Shown: positions 1 to 10,061, numbered from the stretch's first letter. The stretch: DNA of 64,000 bases from Woeseiaceae bacterium (GCA_021773055.1 JAJFKV010000064.1:101968-165967); one strand, 5' to 3'. The notes: a model not told the origin generated them from the sequence alone. Numbers and translations are program-made.

Positions 1-1
1 C

Positions 2-769
2 GATGCTTCGCAGTTTAATCGCGGTGTCGGCAGCGAAGTTATTTTACAATTCCTCGATACCGTTCGTGATGGCAAGCCGTTTTATTCACTGGAAGCGGAA
101 TTTGTCTATGCACCGTTGTTTGCCGCCCGCAAGATGGGTGTTGATGAAGACTGGATCGCACGCCTGGAAGACAACAATCCGGTGCGCCGCAGAGCGTTGA
201 GCGTGACGCGCCTGGTTGCTGATACAGCGGCGGCCAGACTTCTCAAGAATGGCGATATGGTGCTCGCGATAGATGGCAAAGTAGTAACGTCTTACAGCGC
301 GCTCGAGAAAGCGGTCCAAAAGCCGGAAGTTGTGGTCACCGTTTGGCGGGATGATGCTGTGCAGAATCTTACAGTACAGACGGCGGCTCTGACCGGTCGT
401 GGAATCGACCGGGCAGTCTCCTGGGCCGGCGCACTGCTGCAGAACCCGCATCGCGCGATGGCGGCACAGCGCGGTGTTGGCACAAACGGGGTTTATGTTG
501 CCTATTTTAGTTACGGATCGCCAGCAACGCGGTACGGACTTTGGGCGGGCCGGCGCGTGGTGGAGGTGAATGAAACGGTAACACCGGATTTGCAAGCGTT
601 CGTCGATGCTGTAAAAGATATTGAGCATCGAGAGTCGGTGCGACTAAAGACCGTGACGTGGAACGGTACTACTGAGGTCATAACACTGAAGCTTGATAAT
701 CAATACTGGCCAGCTTACGAGATTCGTCGCCAGGAAAACGGTTGGAGGCGCACAGACTTTGGGTCGTAG
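2..769 (+). CDS. PDZ-containing trypsin-like serine protease, C-terminal part
   Basis: The gene enters from the left edge, so the start and the catalytic domain lie outside the window. The visible ~255 residues hold two PDZ-like segments. The second one, with GVGTNGVYVAYF, GSPATRYGL and DNQYWPAYEIRR, resembles the C-terminal PDZ of long Nma111/Ynm3-type Deg proteases, which are larger than classical DegP. Such proteins are expected to act in envelope protein quality control. The stop codon lies inside the next gene, so the two are probably translationally coupled. The catalytic triad cannot be checked here. Family assignment is fairly secure; the substrate is unknown. Confidence 0.8.
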   Translation, partial: DASQFNRGVGSEVILQFLDTVRDGKPFYSLEAEFVYAPLFAARKMGVDEDWIARLEDNNPVRRRALSVTRLVADTAAARLLKNGDMVLAIDGKVVTSYSALEKAVQKPEVVVTVWRDDAVQNLTVQTAALTGRGIDRAVSWAGALLQNPHRAMAAQRGVGTNGVYVAYFSYGSPATRYGLWAGRRVVEVNETVTPDLQAFVDAVKDIEHRESVRLKTVTWNGTTEVITLKLDNQYWPAYEIRRQENGWRRTDFGS

Positions 770-1718
770 GTCAAAAGTTACTGCGAGATTGTTCCTGCCG
801 CTGGCGGCGCTGACGATACTAATTGTCAGTTACTCGCACGCGCAGACGATGTACAAGTATCGCGGTGAAGCCGGCGAATGGATATATACCGATCGCAAAC
901 CCATGGCCGCGGAAACCGTCGAGGTGCGCAAGCTGGAAACTACGTTTATCGTGCCTGAATTTTCCGTGACCCACGACGTGCTCGGCAGGACGATCGAGTT
1001 CGTCGCGCACAATGAGTTTTATGCGCCCGTTGAAGTCCTGCTTGAATTCGTCGAGATAACCGGCCTCACCTATCCGGATCCGGACCAGATACTGCGTTGG
1101 GTGATCGAACCACGCAGCGATCAGTTGCTGCTGACTCTCGAGGCCCTGGAGGAAGTCGATGCGCCGCATGTCGAGTATCAGTTCGAGTACATGCCGGGCG
1201 ACCCGACCGCACATCATCAGGCTGGAGATGGCTACGTGGCGCCATTTTCTGCGGGGCGTAACTTTCCGGTTACTCAGGCGTACCCGGATTCGATTACGCA
1301 TCAAACTCTCGACAGTGTCTATGCGGTTGATATCGTGATGCCGATCGGCACAGACGTTCTTGCAGCACGCGGCGGTGTGGTGTTCGACGTCGCGTCGGAC
1401 AACTATCGAGGTGGACTCGATCTTTCGCGCGACGGGCAGGCGGCAAATATCGTTCGAATACTGCACGATGACGGTACGTTCTCGCTGTATGCGCACCTGA
1501 ACTGGAATTCTATTCGTGTTAAACCCGGTGACCGTGTTCGCGCGGGCCAATACATTGCGGATTCCGGTAATACCGGATTTAGTAGTGGGCCGCATTTGCA
1601 TTTCGCGGTACAAAGAAACTCCGGGCTAAACATTCAGTCATTACCGGTTGTATTCAAGGGGCCAAACTCGAACCGCGTTGTTCCTGCAACCGGTGACGTG
1701 CTAACCGCATATCCGTAG
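759..1718 (+). CDS. M23 (LytM-like) peptidoglycan metallopeptidase
   Basis: About 319 residues. An N-terminal hydrophobic segment (LFLPLAALTILIVSYSHA) looks like a signal peptide ending near HAQ. A middle region follows, then a C-terminal peptidase M23 domain. The zinc and catalytic signatures are visible: ITHQTLDSVYAVD (first His/Asp pair), LYAHL, and GPHLHFAV near the end. The TTG start at 759 is chosen because GGAGG lies 11 bases upstream and it gives a compact signal peptide. It overlaps the upstream protease gene by 11 bases. A longer reading from an ATG at 693 would bury the signal peptide. The likely role is cleavage of murein cross-links in the periplasm; activity versus an activator role cannot be told. 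Confidence 0.85.
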   Translation: MGRRSKVTARLFLPLAALTILIVSYSHAQTMYKYRGEAGEWIYTDRKPMAAETVEVRKLETTFIVPEFSVTHDVLGRTIEFVAHNEFYAPVEVLLEFVEITGLTYPDPDQILRWVIEPRSDQLLLTLEALEEVDAPHVEYQFEYMPGDPTAHHQAGDGYVAPFSAGRNFPVTQAYPDSITHQTLDSVYAVDIVMPIGTDVLAARGGVVFDVASDNYRGGLDLSRDGQAANIVRILHDDGTFSLYAHLNWNSIRVKPGDRVRAGQYIADSGNTGFSSGPHLHFAVQRNSGLNIQSLPVVFKGPNSNRVVPATGDVLTAYP

Positions 1719-1733
1719 GGGCATTCAAACAGG

Positions 1734-2165
1734 ATGGATATTCTAGCGTCACCGATTGGTGTACTGATTATTTTGGTAATCGTCACGATTGCGGCCTTCG
1801 TTTATGAACCGGCCAAATACGTCGGCGTTTGGCGCGAAATAGCAACCCGCTACGAAACGGACCGGCGCCCGGTTTCGGTCGCGTTTCCCGGAGAGAAGGT
1901 ATCGCTGGGTGTATTCGAATTTGCACATATCGATGCGGGCCTTGACGACGAGGGTTTCTGGATGCTGTATGACGGCCCCGCTGAAAAAAAAGCGCCTGAC
2001 TGTGTTCTCGTGCCCTGGGATTGCATTCGCTTCAAGCAGGCGGAGGAAAAGCGACACAATTTTCAAATTCGATTGAAGTCGCCGCTTGATTTTTATGTGT
2101 CGCCAGAGCTGGGCGAAGCATTGCAACGACGCAGTCAGAGCATGCCGACGCAGCAACAGTCGTGA
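1734..2165 (+). CDS. hypothetical single-span membrane protein
   Basis: A 143-residue protein of unknown family. Residues 6-24 form one strongly hydrophobic helix (PIGVLIILVIVTIAAFVY), probably a membrane anchor. The rest is a soluble domain ending in a polar Gln-rich tail. It starts 16 bases after the M23 gene, and its TGA overlaps the GTG of the next gene (GTGA), so it is in the same transcription unit. The soluble part contains WMLYDGPAEKKAPDC and VLVPWDCIRF. Homologues next to M23 peptidases would suggest an envelope role, but no function can be given from sequence. Confidence 0.65.
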   Translation: MDILASPIGVLIILVIVTIAAFVYEPAKYVGVWREIATRYETDRRPVSVAFPGEKVSLGVFEFAHIDAGLDDEGFWMLYDGPAEKKAPDCVLVPWDCIRFKQAEEKRHNFQIRLKSPLDFYVSPELGEALQRRSQSMPTQQQS

Positions 2166-2683
2166 GCGGCCCCACCGGGTCCATGCGTTTTCTTGTTCTG
2201 TGCACCGGTAATTCTTGCCGCAGCATATTGGCGGAGGTGTTGTTCAATGAGCTCGGCACCGGCAAGGTCGTAGCGCACAGCGCAGGTAGCCATCCAGCCG
2301 GCGAGGTCAATCCGGCCGCCTTAGACAAGCTCGAAAGAGAAGGTCATTCGACAGTGGGACTAAGCTCCAAATCCTGGGATGAGTTCAGTGGCGCAGGCGC
2401 ACCCGAGATCGATATCGTCATTACTGTCTGTGACAGCGCGGCCGGCGAGTCCTGCCCGCTTTGGAACGGCGCGCCCGTAAGCGCTCATTGGGGTATCCCG
2501 GATCCTGCCGACGCCAGTGCGGCAGCGGCGGAAGCAGCATTTGATAAGGCATACCGGCAATTGCGATCGCGAATTGAGCAAACGCTTCAATTACCGATGC
2601 AAAGCATGGATATCAGATATCGAAAAGATGCACTGCAGCGTATTCACGATGCTTGCAACACAAGGGAAGGAAAGCTGGGGTAG
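2162..2683 (+). CDS. low-molecular-weight phosphatase / arsenate reductase (ArsC-like)
   Basis: About 173 residues. The N-terminus has the LMW protein-tyrosine-phosphatase loop CTGNSCRS (CX5R) with the catalytic Cys, and a later WGIPDPADA segment supplies the general-acid Asp in the expected DP motif. Thioredoxin-coupled arsenate reductases share this fold and carry further redox cysteines; CDSAAGESC could serve that role, which favours an arsenate-reductase-type protein. Start choice: GTG at 2162 overlaps the previous stop, while ATG at 2183 starts right before the phosphatase fold (MRFLVLCTG) and is equally possible. No other ars gene is adjacent, so the physiological substrate stays open. 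Confidence 0.8.
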   Translation: MSGPTGSMRFLVLCTGNSCRSILAEVLFNELGTGKVVAHSAGSHPAGEVNPAALDKLEREGHSTVGLSSKSWDEFSGAGAPEIDIVITVCDSAAGESCPLWNGAPVSAHWGIPDPADASAAAAEAAFDKAYRQLRSRIEQTLQLPMQSMDIRYRKDALQRIHDACNTREGKLG

Positions 2684-2731
2684 TATTCTCAACGCGTTGA
2701 TCAAAAGGTACTCGTACAGGGAGATTCGAAC

Positions 2732-3259
2732 ATGCATATCGTATTGGGCCTGCTGACGACCATCGTCACAATTTTGTATTTGCTGGACAGGGCGGGAATC
2801 GATATTGGCTGGCTCAATCCCTTCCACTGGCGAAGACGCAGAGCCTGGTCGAACCAATACCACGGCGATCCGATCTACTCGGTTAAAGACCCGTTGCACG
2901 TTGCTGCTTTGCTGGTCATCGGCGTTGCGAAAATCGAGGGTGATCTCAGCTCCGAGCAAAAGCAGTTATTGCTGGATCAGTTTTCGACGACTTTTTCCAT
3001 GGACAAATCAGAAGCCTCGGGGTTGTTGGGCTCGGCAGCGCATTTATTGGCGGCACCACAATTGGTTGGATCTCAACTGGAGAAGCTAGCGGAAAGAAAC
3101 AAGGGCAGCTTTTCCCATGAACAAGCGGAATCTGTTATTCAGATGATGCACACAGTCGCATCTGCGAGCGGCAGCCTGTCAGGAGAGCAGTGCAGCTACA
3201 TTGACGGCATGCGCTCGTTGTTGGCGCCGACACCAAAAGCGGCTGGGCCCTGGAATTAG
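2732..3259 (+). CDS. TerB-like domain membrane-anchored protein
   Basis: 175 residues. The N-terminal hydrophobic segment [18 protein letters not shown] suggests membrane insertion. Residues 50-165 are helical, with acidic motifs ([18 protein letters not shown], and [16 protein letters not shown] near the end) that resemble the TerB/DjlA N-terminal helical domain. A GGGAG-like ribosome site (cagggagattcgaac) precedes the ATG. Its end overlaps the convergent YyaL-type gene by four bases. The TerB assignment rests on pattern likeness only. Tellurite resistance should not be assumed; many TerB-like proteins act in stress or membrane processes. Confidence 0.55.
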   Translation: MHIVLGLLTTIVTILYLLDRAGIDIGWLNPFHWRRRRAWSNQYHGDPIYSVKDPLHVAALLVIGVAKIEGDLSSEQKQLLLDQFSTTFSMDKSEASGLLGSAAHLLAAPQLVGSQLEKLAERNKGSFSHEQAESVIQMMHTVASASGSLSGEQCSYIDGMRSLLAPTPKAAGPWN

Positions 3260-5295
3260 CCCGCACTCGCCTCGCTAATTTGCGCGGCCAGTGCCTCCCA
3301 GGTCGTGACCGGCATTTCGCAATGAGTGCCAACGCATCGGTAGGCGACCGTCTCTCCAGCAATTTCTTTTCGATCTGCGAGGGCGCCCGGCAGACCTTCC
3401 TCTTCGGATTCGATCGCAAATACCATGCGCCGGGGTGCATAGATTTTGGCGGCAGAACTACGCCAGCGAGCGATTTCAACGGCCTCGCCACGAATGACAA
3501 TAATCTCCGGGTGGGTCAGATATTCCTCGAGGACCGTTAACAAGCTGACATGCCCGTGCGGGTATTCTTCGATGGCCTGCCAGGTACCGCGCAGGGTTCT
3601 TTCAGCAGCGGCGAGGTAACGAGTCTCGCCGAGCAGGAAACCGAGTCGCTGTAAAGCGAACGCGGCGATCCCATTACCTGACGGTACAGCTTCGTCCGCG
3701 ATCGATTTCGGTCTGTGCATGAGCGCTTCGTGGTCGTTGGCCGTGAAGTAGAACGCGCCACTTTCTCCATCTTCGAAAAATTCCAGCATCAGCTCTGCGA
3801 GTTGTACTGCGAACTCCAGATGCCGGCTATTCCAGTCCGATTGCAGCAGTTCGAGCAATGCGTCAAGCAAGAATGCATGATCGTCCAGATACGCCGGAAA
3901 GCGCGCCTTGCCATCCTTGTAACTCGCCAGTAGTCGCCCGTCCTCGATCAGGTTTTGCCTAATGAAATCAACCGCGTCACGTGCGGCCGACGTTAGTTCC
4001 GGTCGTTCCAGTGAGCGCCCGGCGATCGCCAGCCCCCGAATGGCGAGCGCGTTCCATGATGTCAGCTGTTTTTCATCACGGTCAGGCGCGACACGTTTGA
4101 CGCGCTCATCAAGTAGTATTTTCTTTGATCGTTCAATCGAATCTCGAGCATCGTCATCAGCGACTGCTTCGCGTACCGTAAGATGCCATTGGCCTTCAAA
4201 ATTCGCAGCCTGCTTGAGTCCAAATCTGTTCGCAAATACTTCGTAGTCGTCGCCGAGAAGTTCTTCTACCTCACCCGGCGTCCACAAATAGTACAAACCT
4301 TCCTCACCTTCCGAGTCCGCATCACGTGACGAAAAGAATCCGCCACCAGCGGCCCGCATGTCGACCAGCATCCAGTCTGCTGTTGCATTCGCAATGTCCA
4401 CGAACAGTGTTTCTCCTGTCGCCAATGCCGCTTGCGCGTATGAGGCCAGCAACGGTCCGTTGTCGTAGAGCATTTTTTCGAAATGCGGGATCTGCCAGTA
4501 CCGATCGACCGCATAACGACAAAACCCACCGCCCACATGATCGAAAATTCCACCGTCAGCCATACGCGTTAACGTGAGCGTCGACATTAACAGCGCATCA
4601 AGATCGGGTTCTGTATCGTTGGCGCTGGAGCGCCAGTGGCGCAACAGTCGATCAATGCTTGCCGGGTGTGGAAACTTGGGTGCTGAGCCAAATCCGCCGT
4701 AATCGCGATCAAATGATTGTGCAAACGTGTCGCGAGCCTTGAGTAACGGGGCGGCAGTGAGGGTTACGTTGTCATCGCTGCCAGCGGGTTCGAGTTTCTT
4801 GAGAACGTCCAGCAGTTGACTGCTTTGAGTACGGACTTCGTCGCGTTGCTCCGTATAGTAGGCCGCGACTTTTTCCAGCAGGTCTGCAAAAGCGGGCAAG
4901 CCGTGACGAGCTTCACTCGGAAAGTAGGTGCCACCGAAAAACGGCCGCTGATTCTCACCGTCCAAGAACATGGTCAACGGCCATCCACCGCCGCGCTGCG
5001 TCAACAACTGGTGCGCTGTCTGGTAGATCTTATCGACGTCCGGACGTTCTTCACGGTCCACCTTGACGTTCACGAAGAGTCGATTCATGACTTCGGCAAT
5101 CGCCTCATCCTCGAACGACTCATGCGCCATGACGTGGCACCAATGGCAGGCCGAGTAGCCAACCGACAGCAGCACCGGTTTGCCCGTGTCCCGGGCCTCT
5201 CTGAAGGCCTCATCGCCCCACGGAAACCAGTCGACCGGATTGTCGGCGTGTTGCTGGAGGTAGGGGCTGGACTCCTCGGACAGGCGATTAGACAT
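3256..5295 (-). CDS. YyaL/DUF255-type thioredoxin-domain protein (spermatogenesis-associated protein 20 family)
   Basis: About 679 residues, the usual size for the family. It starts with [20 protein letters not shown], followed by an N-terminal thioredoxin-like domain with the CxxC motif in [16 protein letters not shown], then a long (alpha/alpha)-barrel resembling N-acylglucosamine 2-epimerases and other glycoside enzymes ([24 protein letters not shown]). The ATG at 5295 fits the family N-terminus; an upstream ATG at 5322 would add nine unlikely residues. It is divergent from lgt. The biochemical function is not established for bacterial members; a redox-linked or carbohydrate-active role is the usual guess. 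Confidence 0.9.
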   Translation of the reverse strand: MSNRLSEESSPYLQQHADNPVDWFPWGDEAFREARDTGKPVLLSVGYSACHWCHVMAHESFEDEAIAEVMNRLFVNVKVDREERPDVDKIYQTAHQLLTQRGGGWPLTMFLDGENQRPFFGGTYFPSEARHGLPAFADLLEKVAAYYTEQRDEVRTQSSQLLDVLKKLEPAGSDDNVTLTAAPLLKARDTFAQSFDRDYGGFGSAPKFPHPASIDRLLRHWRSSANDTEPDLDALLMSTLTLTRMADGGIFDHVGGGFCRYAVDRYWQIPHFEKMLYDNGPLLASYAQAALATGETLFVDIANATADWMLVDMRAAGGGFFSSRDADSEGEEGLYYLWTPGEVEELLGDDYEVFANRFGLKQAANFEGQWHLTVREAVADDDARDSIERSKKILLDERVKRVAPDRDEKQLTSWNALAIRGLAIAGRSLERPELTSAARDAVDFIRQNLIEDGRLLASYKDGKARFPAYLDDHAFLLDALLELLQSDWNSRHLEFAVQLAELMLEFFEDGESGAFYFTANDHEALMHRPKSIADEAVPSGNGIAAFALQRLGFLLGETRYLAAAERTLRGTWQAIEEYPHGHVSLLTVLEEYLTHPEIIVIRGEAVEIARWRSSAAKIYAPRRMVFAIESEEEGLPGALADRKEIAGETVAYRCVGTHCEMPVTTWEALAAQISEASAG

Positions 5296-5383
5296 TATTG
5301 AGCGACCTCGGGTGGCGGCCACTATGACCGGCTGTGGAAACTGACTATGATACGCGTCTTACCAAGGCGACTAGCAGGATTTC

Positions 5384-6163
5384 ATGCTGACATATCCCGA
5401 GATCGATCCGATCATATTTGCGCTTGGACCGCTCAAAATACGCTGGTACGGCTTGATGTACGTTATTGCCTTTCTCCTGGCCTGGTGGCTGGCAAAGCGT
5501 CGCTGCGGACGCGCGGATTCTCCCGTCAATTCCGAACAGGTCGACGATCTGCTGTTCTACGGCATGCTGGGCGTGATCATCGGTGGCCGCGTTGGATACG
5601 CGGTCGTCTACGGATGGGATCAACTCACCAGCGATCCACTGTATCTCTTCAAGATCACGCAGGGCGGCATGTCGTTCCACGGCGGTCTCGCGGGTGTAAT
5701 GACGGCGATGTGGCTGTACGGCCGAAAACTTGGCCACTCGCTCTGGCGCATGACGGATTTCGTCGCCCCGATCGTGCCGCTGGGCCTCGGCTTCGGCCGT
5801 ATTGGCAATTTCATCAATGGCGAACTCTGGGGAAAACAGACGGACGTCGCCTGGTCATTCATCGTAAACGGCGTCTCTGTACACGCATCGCAACTCTATG
5901 AAGCCATTCTGGAGGGCTTCGTACTGTTCGCGATCCTGTGGATTTATTCCGCAAAGCCGCGTCCGTACCTTGCAGTTTCAGGCATGTTTCTTCTGTTCTA
6001 CGGAATTTTCCGCTTCACGGTCGAGTTCTACCGTATCCCCGATGCGCACCTGGACTACCTCGCGCTTGGATGGGTAACGATGGGGCAAATTCTCAGCGCA
6101 CCGATGATTCTTGCCGGCCTGATACTGGTCGTCATGGCGTATCGCGCGGAGGCAAAAACCTGA
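5384..6163 (+). CDS. lgt: prolipoprotein diacylglyceryl transferase
   Basis: Transfers diacylglycerol from phosphatidylglycerol to the lipobox cysteine of prolipoproteins in the inner membrane, the first step of lipoprotein maturation. 259 residues with several membrane helices. The family signatures are all present: FHGGLAG (essential His), [11 protein letters not shown], and [14 protein letters not shown] with the conserved Arg/Asn/Glu. AGGATTTC precedes the ATG. The stop is two bases before thyA, matching the common lgt-thyA pairing. Substrates of this enzyme are encoded in the window: LolB and the RlpA-like protein both carry lipoboxes. Confidence 0.97.
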   Translation: MLTYPEIDPIIFALGPLKIRWYGLMYVIAFLLAWWLAKRRCGRADSPVNSEQVDDLLFYGMLGVIIGGRVGYAVVYGWDQLTSDPLYLFKITQGGMSFHGGLAGVMTAMWLYGRKLGHSLWRMTDFVAPIVPLGLGFGRIGNFINGELWGKQTDVAWSFIVNGVSVHASQLYEAILEGFVLFAILWIYSAKPRPYLAVSGMFLLFYGIFRFTVEFYRIPDAHLDYLALGWVTMGQILSAPMILAGLILVVMAYRAEAKT

Positions 6164-6164
6164 G

Positions 6165-6959
6165 ATGCAGCAATACCTTGATCTCATGCGCCATGTGCGC
6201 GACACCGGTACAGTTAAAAGTGATCGCACGGGCACGGGCACGGTCAGCGTATTTGGCCACCAGATGCGTTTCGATTTGAGTGACGGTTTCCCGCTGGTCA
6301 CAACCAAGAAACTGCACCTGCGCTCCATAATTCACGAGTTGCTCTGGTTTCTGAGTGGCGACAGCAATATTCGGTACCTCAAAGAAAACGGTGTTTCGAT
6401 CTGGGATGACTGGGCCGATGAGGATGGCGAGCTTGGGCCTGTCTATGGTGTGCAATGGCGTAACTGGCCGACACCGGATGGCCGCAGCGTCGACCAGATT
6501 TCCCAAATCGTGCGGCAGTTACGCGAGACGCCCGATTCCCGACGCATTCTTCTCAGTGCCTGGAATGTTGCCGAGATCGAACACATGGCGCTGCCGCCCT
6601 GTCATTGCCTGTTTCAGTTCTACGTGGCCGACGGCAAGTTGTCGTGTCAGCTGTACCAGCGTAGCTGCGATATATTTCTGGGTGTGCCGTTTAACATTGC
6701 TTCCTACGCACTGCTCACTCATATGCTTGCGCATCAGGTCGATCTGGCCGTTGGCGATTTCGTCTGGACGGGTGGTGATTGTCACTTGTATGCCAATCAT
6801 CTTGAGCAGGCCGATGAGCAATTGAGTCGTAAGCCGATGCCGTTACCTCAACTGGCCATCAGACGTCGGCCGGACAGTATTTTCGACTACAAGTTTGAAG
6901 ACTTCGAGATCCTCGACTACGAGTCTCATCCGCACATCAAAGCCGCCATCGCGGTCTAG
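6165..6959 (+). CDS. thyA: thymidylate synthase
   Basis: Converts dUMP and 5,10-methylene-tetrahydrofolate to dTMP and dihydrofolate. 264 residues, the same length as the E. coli enzyme. The catalytic cysteine lies in [12 protein letters not shown], and the substrate-binding segments [20 protein letters not shown] and GDCHLYANH are intact. It begins two bases after lgt and is followed 11 bases later by folA, which regenerates tetrahydrofolate from its product, so the pair is a functional unit. Confidence 0.98.
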   Translation: MQQYLDLMRHVRDTGTVKSDRTGTGTVSVFGHQMRFDLSDGFPLVTTKKLHLRSIIHELLWFLSGDSNIRYLKENGVSIWDDWADEDGELGPVYGVQWRNWPTPDGRSVDQISQIVRQLRETPDSRRILLSAWNVAEIEHMALPPCHCLFQFYVADGKLSCQLYQRSCDIFLGVPFNIASYALLTHMLAHQVDLAVGDFVWTGGDCHLYANHLEQADEQLSRKPMPLPQLAIRRRPDSIFDYKFEDFEILDYESHPHIKAAIAV

Positions 6960-6970
6960 CCGGAACCGTT

Positions 6971-7462
6971 ATGATCAGCATTATCGTTGCGGCGTCCACG
7001 AATAACGTAATCGGCGTGCAGGGCGAATTGCCCTGGAAAATCTCGGACGACCTGAAACGTTTCAAACAACTCACCATGGGCAAGCCCATCGTTATGGGGC
7101 GTCTTACCTGGGAGTCGATTGGGCGTCCGTTACCCGGGCGGCAAAATATTGTCATCACCCGGCAGCCGGGGTTCTCGGCAGAGGGTTGTGATGTTGTGGG
7201 TTCTCCGGCTGCCGCGTTGGACATGGCGGGCGATGTAGAGGAGATCATGATTATTGGCGGTGGCCAGATTTATGATTTGTTCCTGCCCAAAGCAGGGCGC
7301 TTGTATGTCACGCGGGTGCATACCGAGATCGAAGGTGATGCGTACTTTCCGCCTGTGGATGCGAGCAGTTGGGAACTCGTTGACCGTGAGGCATTTGCTG
7401 CGAATGAAACGAACGAATTCGAGTTTGAATTCATTACTTACGATCGGCGTAGTGTCGAGTGA
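6971..7462 (+). CDS. folA: dihydrofolate reductase
   Basis: Reduces dihydrofolate to tetrahydrofolate with NADPH. 163 residues, typical of chromosomal DHFR. The N-terminus MISIIVAASTNNVIG, the ELPWKISDDLKRFK segment with the catalytic Asp, the cofactor site MGRLTWESIGRPLPGR and the late IIGGGQIYDLFLP motif are all visible. It is probably co-transcribed with lgt and thyA. The trimethoprim target family is clear; nothing suggests a plasmid-type resistant variant. Confidence 0.97.
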   Translation: MISIIVAASTNNVIGVQGELPWKISDDLKRFKQLTMGKPIVMGRLTWESIGRPLPGRQNIVITRQPGFSAEGCDVVGSPAAALDMAGDVEEIMIIGGGQIYDLFLPKAGRLYVTRVHTEIEGDAYFPPVDASSWELVDREAFAANETNEFEFEFITYDRRSVE

Positions 7463-7525
7463 CCCAAAGCGGCCTTTCTCGCTTTTCATGATGTATGCCC
7501 CATCGTTTCTGTCTAGGAGTTTTCA

Positions 7526-8005
7526 ATGAATACCGAAAAGGTCAATCGCTGGGTGACGTTGGGCGCGAATGTTGGTGTGTTTCTGGGAGTAGTTCTCCTG
7601 ATAATTGAACTCAGTTTGAATCGAGACATGATTCGTGCTCAGACACGCAGTGAGCTATCGGCACAAATTGCGTAACATCTCGAATTGATAGGAAGCGATC
7701 CCAAGTTGGCGAGCATTAAACGTCGCGGTGACGCTGGTGAGGAACTGTCGGCAGATGAGCGAGAACAGTACTTCCTATTGTTCGTTGCCAACAAGCGGTA
7801 TTGGGAAAACGTGCATTATCAATATCGGCAAGGCATGTTCGATGAGCACGAATTCGATGCCGAACGAGCTGCATGGCGGCGCCTGATAAACAACAATAAA
7901 TCGTTCGCAAAAAACTGGTGTCCGATAAGGCGATCATTTTCTCCGGAATTTGTAATCGAACTGGAACGCCTCCTCGAAGAAGATGTCTGCGCTGTGACTC
8001 GATAA
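7526..8005 (+). pseudogene. membrane-anchored DUF protein interrupted by an in-frame TAA
   Basis: From an ATG at 7526 with a good Shine-Dalgarno (AGGAGT at 7515), a 49-residue peptide (MNTEKVNRWVTLGANVGVFL...) is read, with one membrane helix, up to TAA at 7673-7675. The same frame continues with no further stop for about 110 codons (HLELIGSDPKLASIKRRG ... EEDVCAVTR) to the TGA-equivalent end at 8005. The joined product has the build of the family also seen at 36290-36814: short N-terminal helix, an NRD/QNTHELS-like segment, then a helical domain. A single C-to-T change (CAA to TAA) would explain it. A recent nonsense mutation or a sequence error are the main options; readthrough is less likely. 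Confidence 0.75.
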
Positions 8006-8066
8006 TAGAGACGGCAAGCGCAAGAATGAATCGTTTCATCGCCGTTGCTTCGGCACAGGTCTCGCA

Positions 8067-8882
8067 CTACTGCCCCTGCACCTGAATAACACGCGGTACG
8101 CGCTTGTCTAGCCGCACGGCTGTGAGCTGTCGACCCCAAACGCAGCCGGTATCAAGACTGATGAGTCGTGGCAACACAATAAGCCCAAGTTGCGACCAGT
8201 GGCCGAATACAACGCGTGTTTCGGCTGTCGCCGGGTTTTGGGCCATATACCAGGGCAACAGATTCTTGCGCGACCGCCACGGTGATCCGGTGTGCGAAAA
8301 ATTGAGGTTATTGCTTGCTGTGATCATGCGCATACGCGTCAGGCAATTAATAATGAATCGCAGCCGTTTATAGCCAGCCAGTTTTCCCGACCAGCCGTTC
8401 GGTGTGTTGCCGTACATTTTTCCGAGCAAAGTCTCATAATCACCATGTCGAAGTTCTTCCTCAACCTCTGCGGCACGTGCGAGCGTCTTTTTCACGCTCC
8501 ATTCCGGGTGTGTGCCAGCATGAACCATCAAAGTGTCCAGAGAGGCGTCGTAATGCGCTAGCGGTTGCTGGCGTAACCACTCGCACAGCTCTTCGGCATC
8601 CGGAGCGTTGATGAGATTTTCGAGAGAGCCGAATCGCTTTCCGAAGTGCACGGCATCGCTCGACAAAGCCAGGAGATGCAGGTCGTGATTGCCCAGCACG
8701 CTGATAGCCGCATCGCCGAGACTCTTAACATAGCGCAAGGTCTTCAAAGATTTCGGGCCGCGGTTGACGAGATCTCCGGCGAGCCAGAGGGTATCTTGGG
8801 ACGGGTCAAAATTGAGTGCGTCGAGAAGTCGCCGGAAAGGGTCGTAGCAACCCTGTATATCGCCGATCGCGTAAACCGCCAT
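8067..8882 (-). CDS. apaH: symmetrical bis(5'-nucleosyl)-tetraphosphatase (Ap4A hydrolase)
   Basis: Hydrolyses Ap4A to two ADP, limiting alarmone levels and removing Np4 caps from RNA. 271 residues, the normal length. The calcineurin-like metallophosphatase motifs are present in order: GDIQGCYD, AGDLVNRGP and GNHDLH, with a later VFGHWSQLG His motif. It is the last gene of the lptD-surA-pdxA-rsmA-apaG-apaH series, in the same order as E. coli. It lies nine bases after apaG. Confidence 0.96.
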   Translation of the reverse strand: MAVYAIGDIQGCYDPFRRLLDALNFDPSQDTLWLAGDLVNRGPKSLKTLRYVKSLGDAAISVLGNHDLHLLALSSDAVHFGKRFGSLENLINAPDAEELCEWLRQQPLAHYDASLDTLMVHAGTHPEWSVKKTLARAAEVEEELRHGDYETLLGKMYGNTPNGWSGKLAGYKRLRFIINCLTRMRMITASNNLNFSHTGSPWRSRKNLLPWYMAQNPATAETRVVFGHWSQLGLIVLPRLISLDTGCVWGRQLTAVRLDKRVPRVIQVQGQ

Positions 8883-8891
8883 ACGGCTCGC

Positions 8892-9275
8892 CTAGTGCAG
8901 CAGTCCGGGGACTGCGAGCGTAAAGGGAGCAATTAACGCATCAAAGCTGATGCCTGCGTCGGTTTCCATGCGATAAAGCCCCTGCATCGCACCGACCGGA
9001 GTTTCGAGAACCGCGCCACTGGAGTAGCGGAATTCTTCGCCAGGATTCAAAAAGGGCTGTTCGCCGACGACGCCGTCACCATTCACTTCCTGCACTTTGC
9101 CGTTTGCATCTGTGATGATCCAGTGGCGACTGATCAGCTGCGCCGGGACGTCGCCGCTATTTGATATTGTTATCGTGTACGCGAACACGTAGCGGCCCGA
9201 GTCGGGTTCCGACTGGTCGTCAATATAGCTGGTAGCCACTTTAATCCGGATGTCGCATTGAGTCTCTTCCATCAC
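8892..9275 (-). CDS. apaG: ApaG protein (Co2+/Mg2+ efflux-associated, DUF525)
   Basis: 127 residues forming one immunoglobulin-like ApaG domain. Recognised from [16 protein letters not shown], the [20 protein letters not shown] strand pair and a late [10 protein letters not shown] segment. Historically linked to cobalt resistance and magnesium efflux, but the molecular role is not settled. It sits between rsmA (six-base gap) and apaH as in other gammaproteobacteria. Two adjacent ATG codons start the protein (MM), so the start is uncertain by one residue. Confidence 0.94.
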   Translation of the reverse strand: MMEETQCDIRIKVATSYIDDQSEPDSGRYVFAYTITISNSGDVPAQLISRHWIITDANGKVQEVNGDGVVGEQPFLNPGEEFRYSSGAVLETPVGAMQGLYRMETDAGISFDALIAPFTLAVPGLLH

Positions 9276-9281
9276 GATAGT

Positions 9282-10061
9282 CTAACGTATGAAACTCGCC
9301 ATATGGTTGCTCAGTTCAACGTATTTCGCGATGCTGATTTGTTCAGGCCGCAAACCAGGGTCAATCTCAACCGCCTGCAGGTCGTCGACGTCGACATGGT
9401 CTTTCAGCGAATTGCGGATTGTCTTGCGGCGTTTCATGAAGGCACTGGCAACGAGTTTTGACAACAGCGCTTCGTCCTTGATGTCGAACGTGTCGAGTGG
9501 CAGAGGGTCGAGACGGACGACGGCGGACATCACCTTAGGTGGTGGCTCGAACGCTGACTTGTCGACCTCGAACAGAGGCTCGATGTTTAAGTGACAGCCA
9601 AGCATGATGCCCAGTCGACCATAGGTTTTGCTACCGGGGCCGGCCGCCATGCGGTCAACAACTTCCTTTTGTAGCATGAAATGCATATCGAGAATGCGGT
9701 CGCGATAGTTGAGCAAGTGAAACAACAGCGGAGTGGAGATGTTGTAGGGAAGATTGCCCACGATACGCAAGCGATCGCCCAGGGTGGAAAAATCAAACTC
9801 CAACGCGTCAGCTTCATGAATGGTGACTGTCGATGTGTTTTCATACTGTCGCCGTAAGCGGGCGACCAGGTCGCGATCCAGCTCGACGGCGTGTAACTGC
9901 CCGGCATCCGCAGCCAACGCCGCGGTGATCGCCCCCTGACCCGGGCCGATCTCAACCACGACGTCATCTTTTGTCGCGTGCACCGCACGCAATATAGCGT
10001 CAACGACGCCGGGGTCGGTTAAAAAGTGCTGGCCAAAGCGCTTGCGTGCCCGATGTGCCAC
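9282..10061 (-). CDS. rsmA: 16S rRNA (adenine1518-N6/adenine1519-N6)-dimethyltransferase
   Basis: Dimethylates the two adjacent adenines in helix 45 of 16S rRNA late in 30S assembly (KsgA). 259 residues. The SAM motif EIGPGQGAIT, the catalytic NLPYNIS motif and the N-terminal RFGQHFLTDP are typical. It starts with GTG at 10061, whose G is shared with the pdxA stop, so translation is coupled. Order pdxA-rsmA-apaG is the canonical one. Confidence 0.97.
   Translation of the reverse strand: MAHRARKRFGQHFLTDPGVVDAILRAVHATKDDVVVEIGPGQGAITAALAADAGQLHAVELDRDLVARLRRQYENTSTVTIHEADALEFDFSTLGDRLRIVGNLPYNISTPLLFHLLNYRDRILDMHFMLQKEVVDRMAAGPGSKTYGRLGIMLGCHLNIEPLFEVDKSAFEPPPKVMSAVVRLDPLPLDTFDIKDEALLSKLVASAFMKRRKTIRNSLKDHVDVDDLQAVEIDPGLRPEQISIAKYVELSNHMASFIR

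Noticed and set aside
2162..2683. Part of an arsenic resistance operon
   Set aside because: No arsR, arsB or acr3 next to the ArsC-like gene; the ArsR-type regulator at 38771 is linked to metF-metH and lacks metal-binding cysteines.
7466..7486. AAAGCG...CGCTTTT hairpin after folA as terminator
   Set aside because: Only six pairs with an eight-base loop; too weak to list as a feature.
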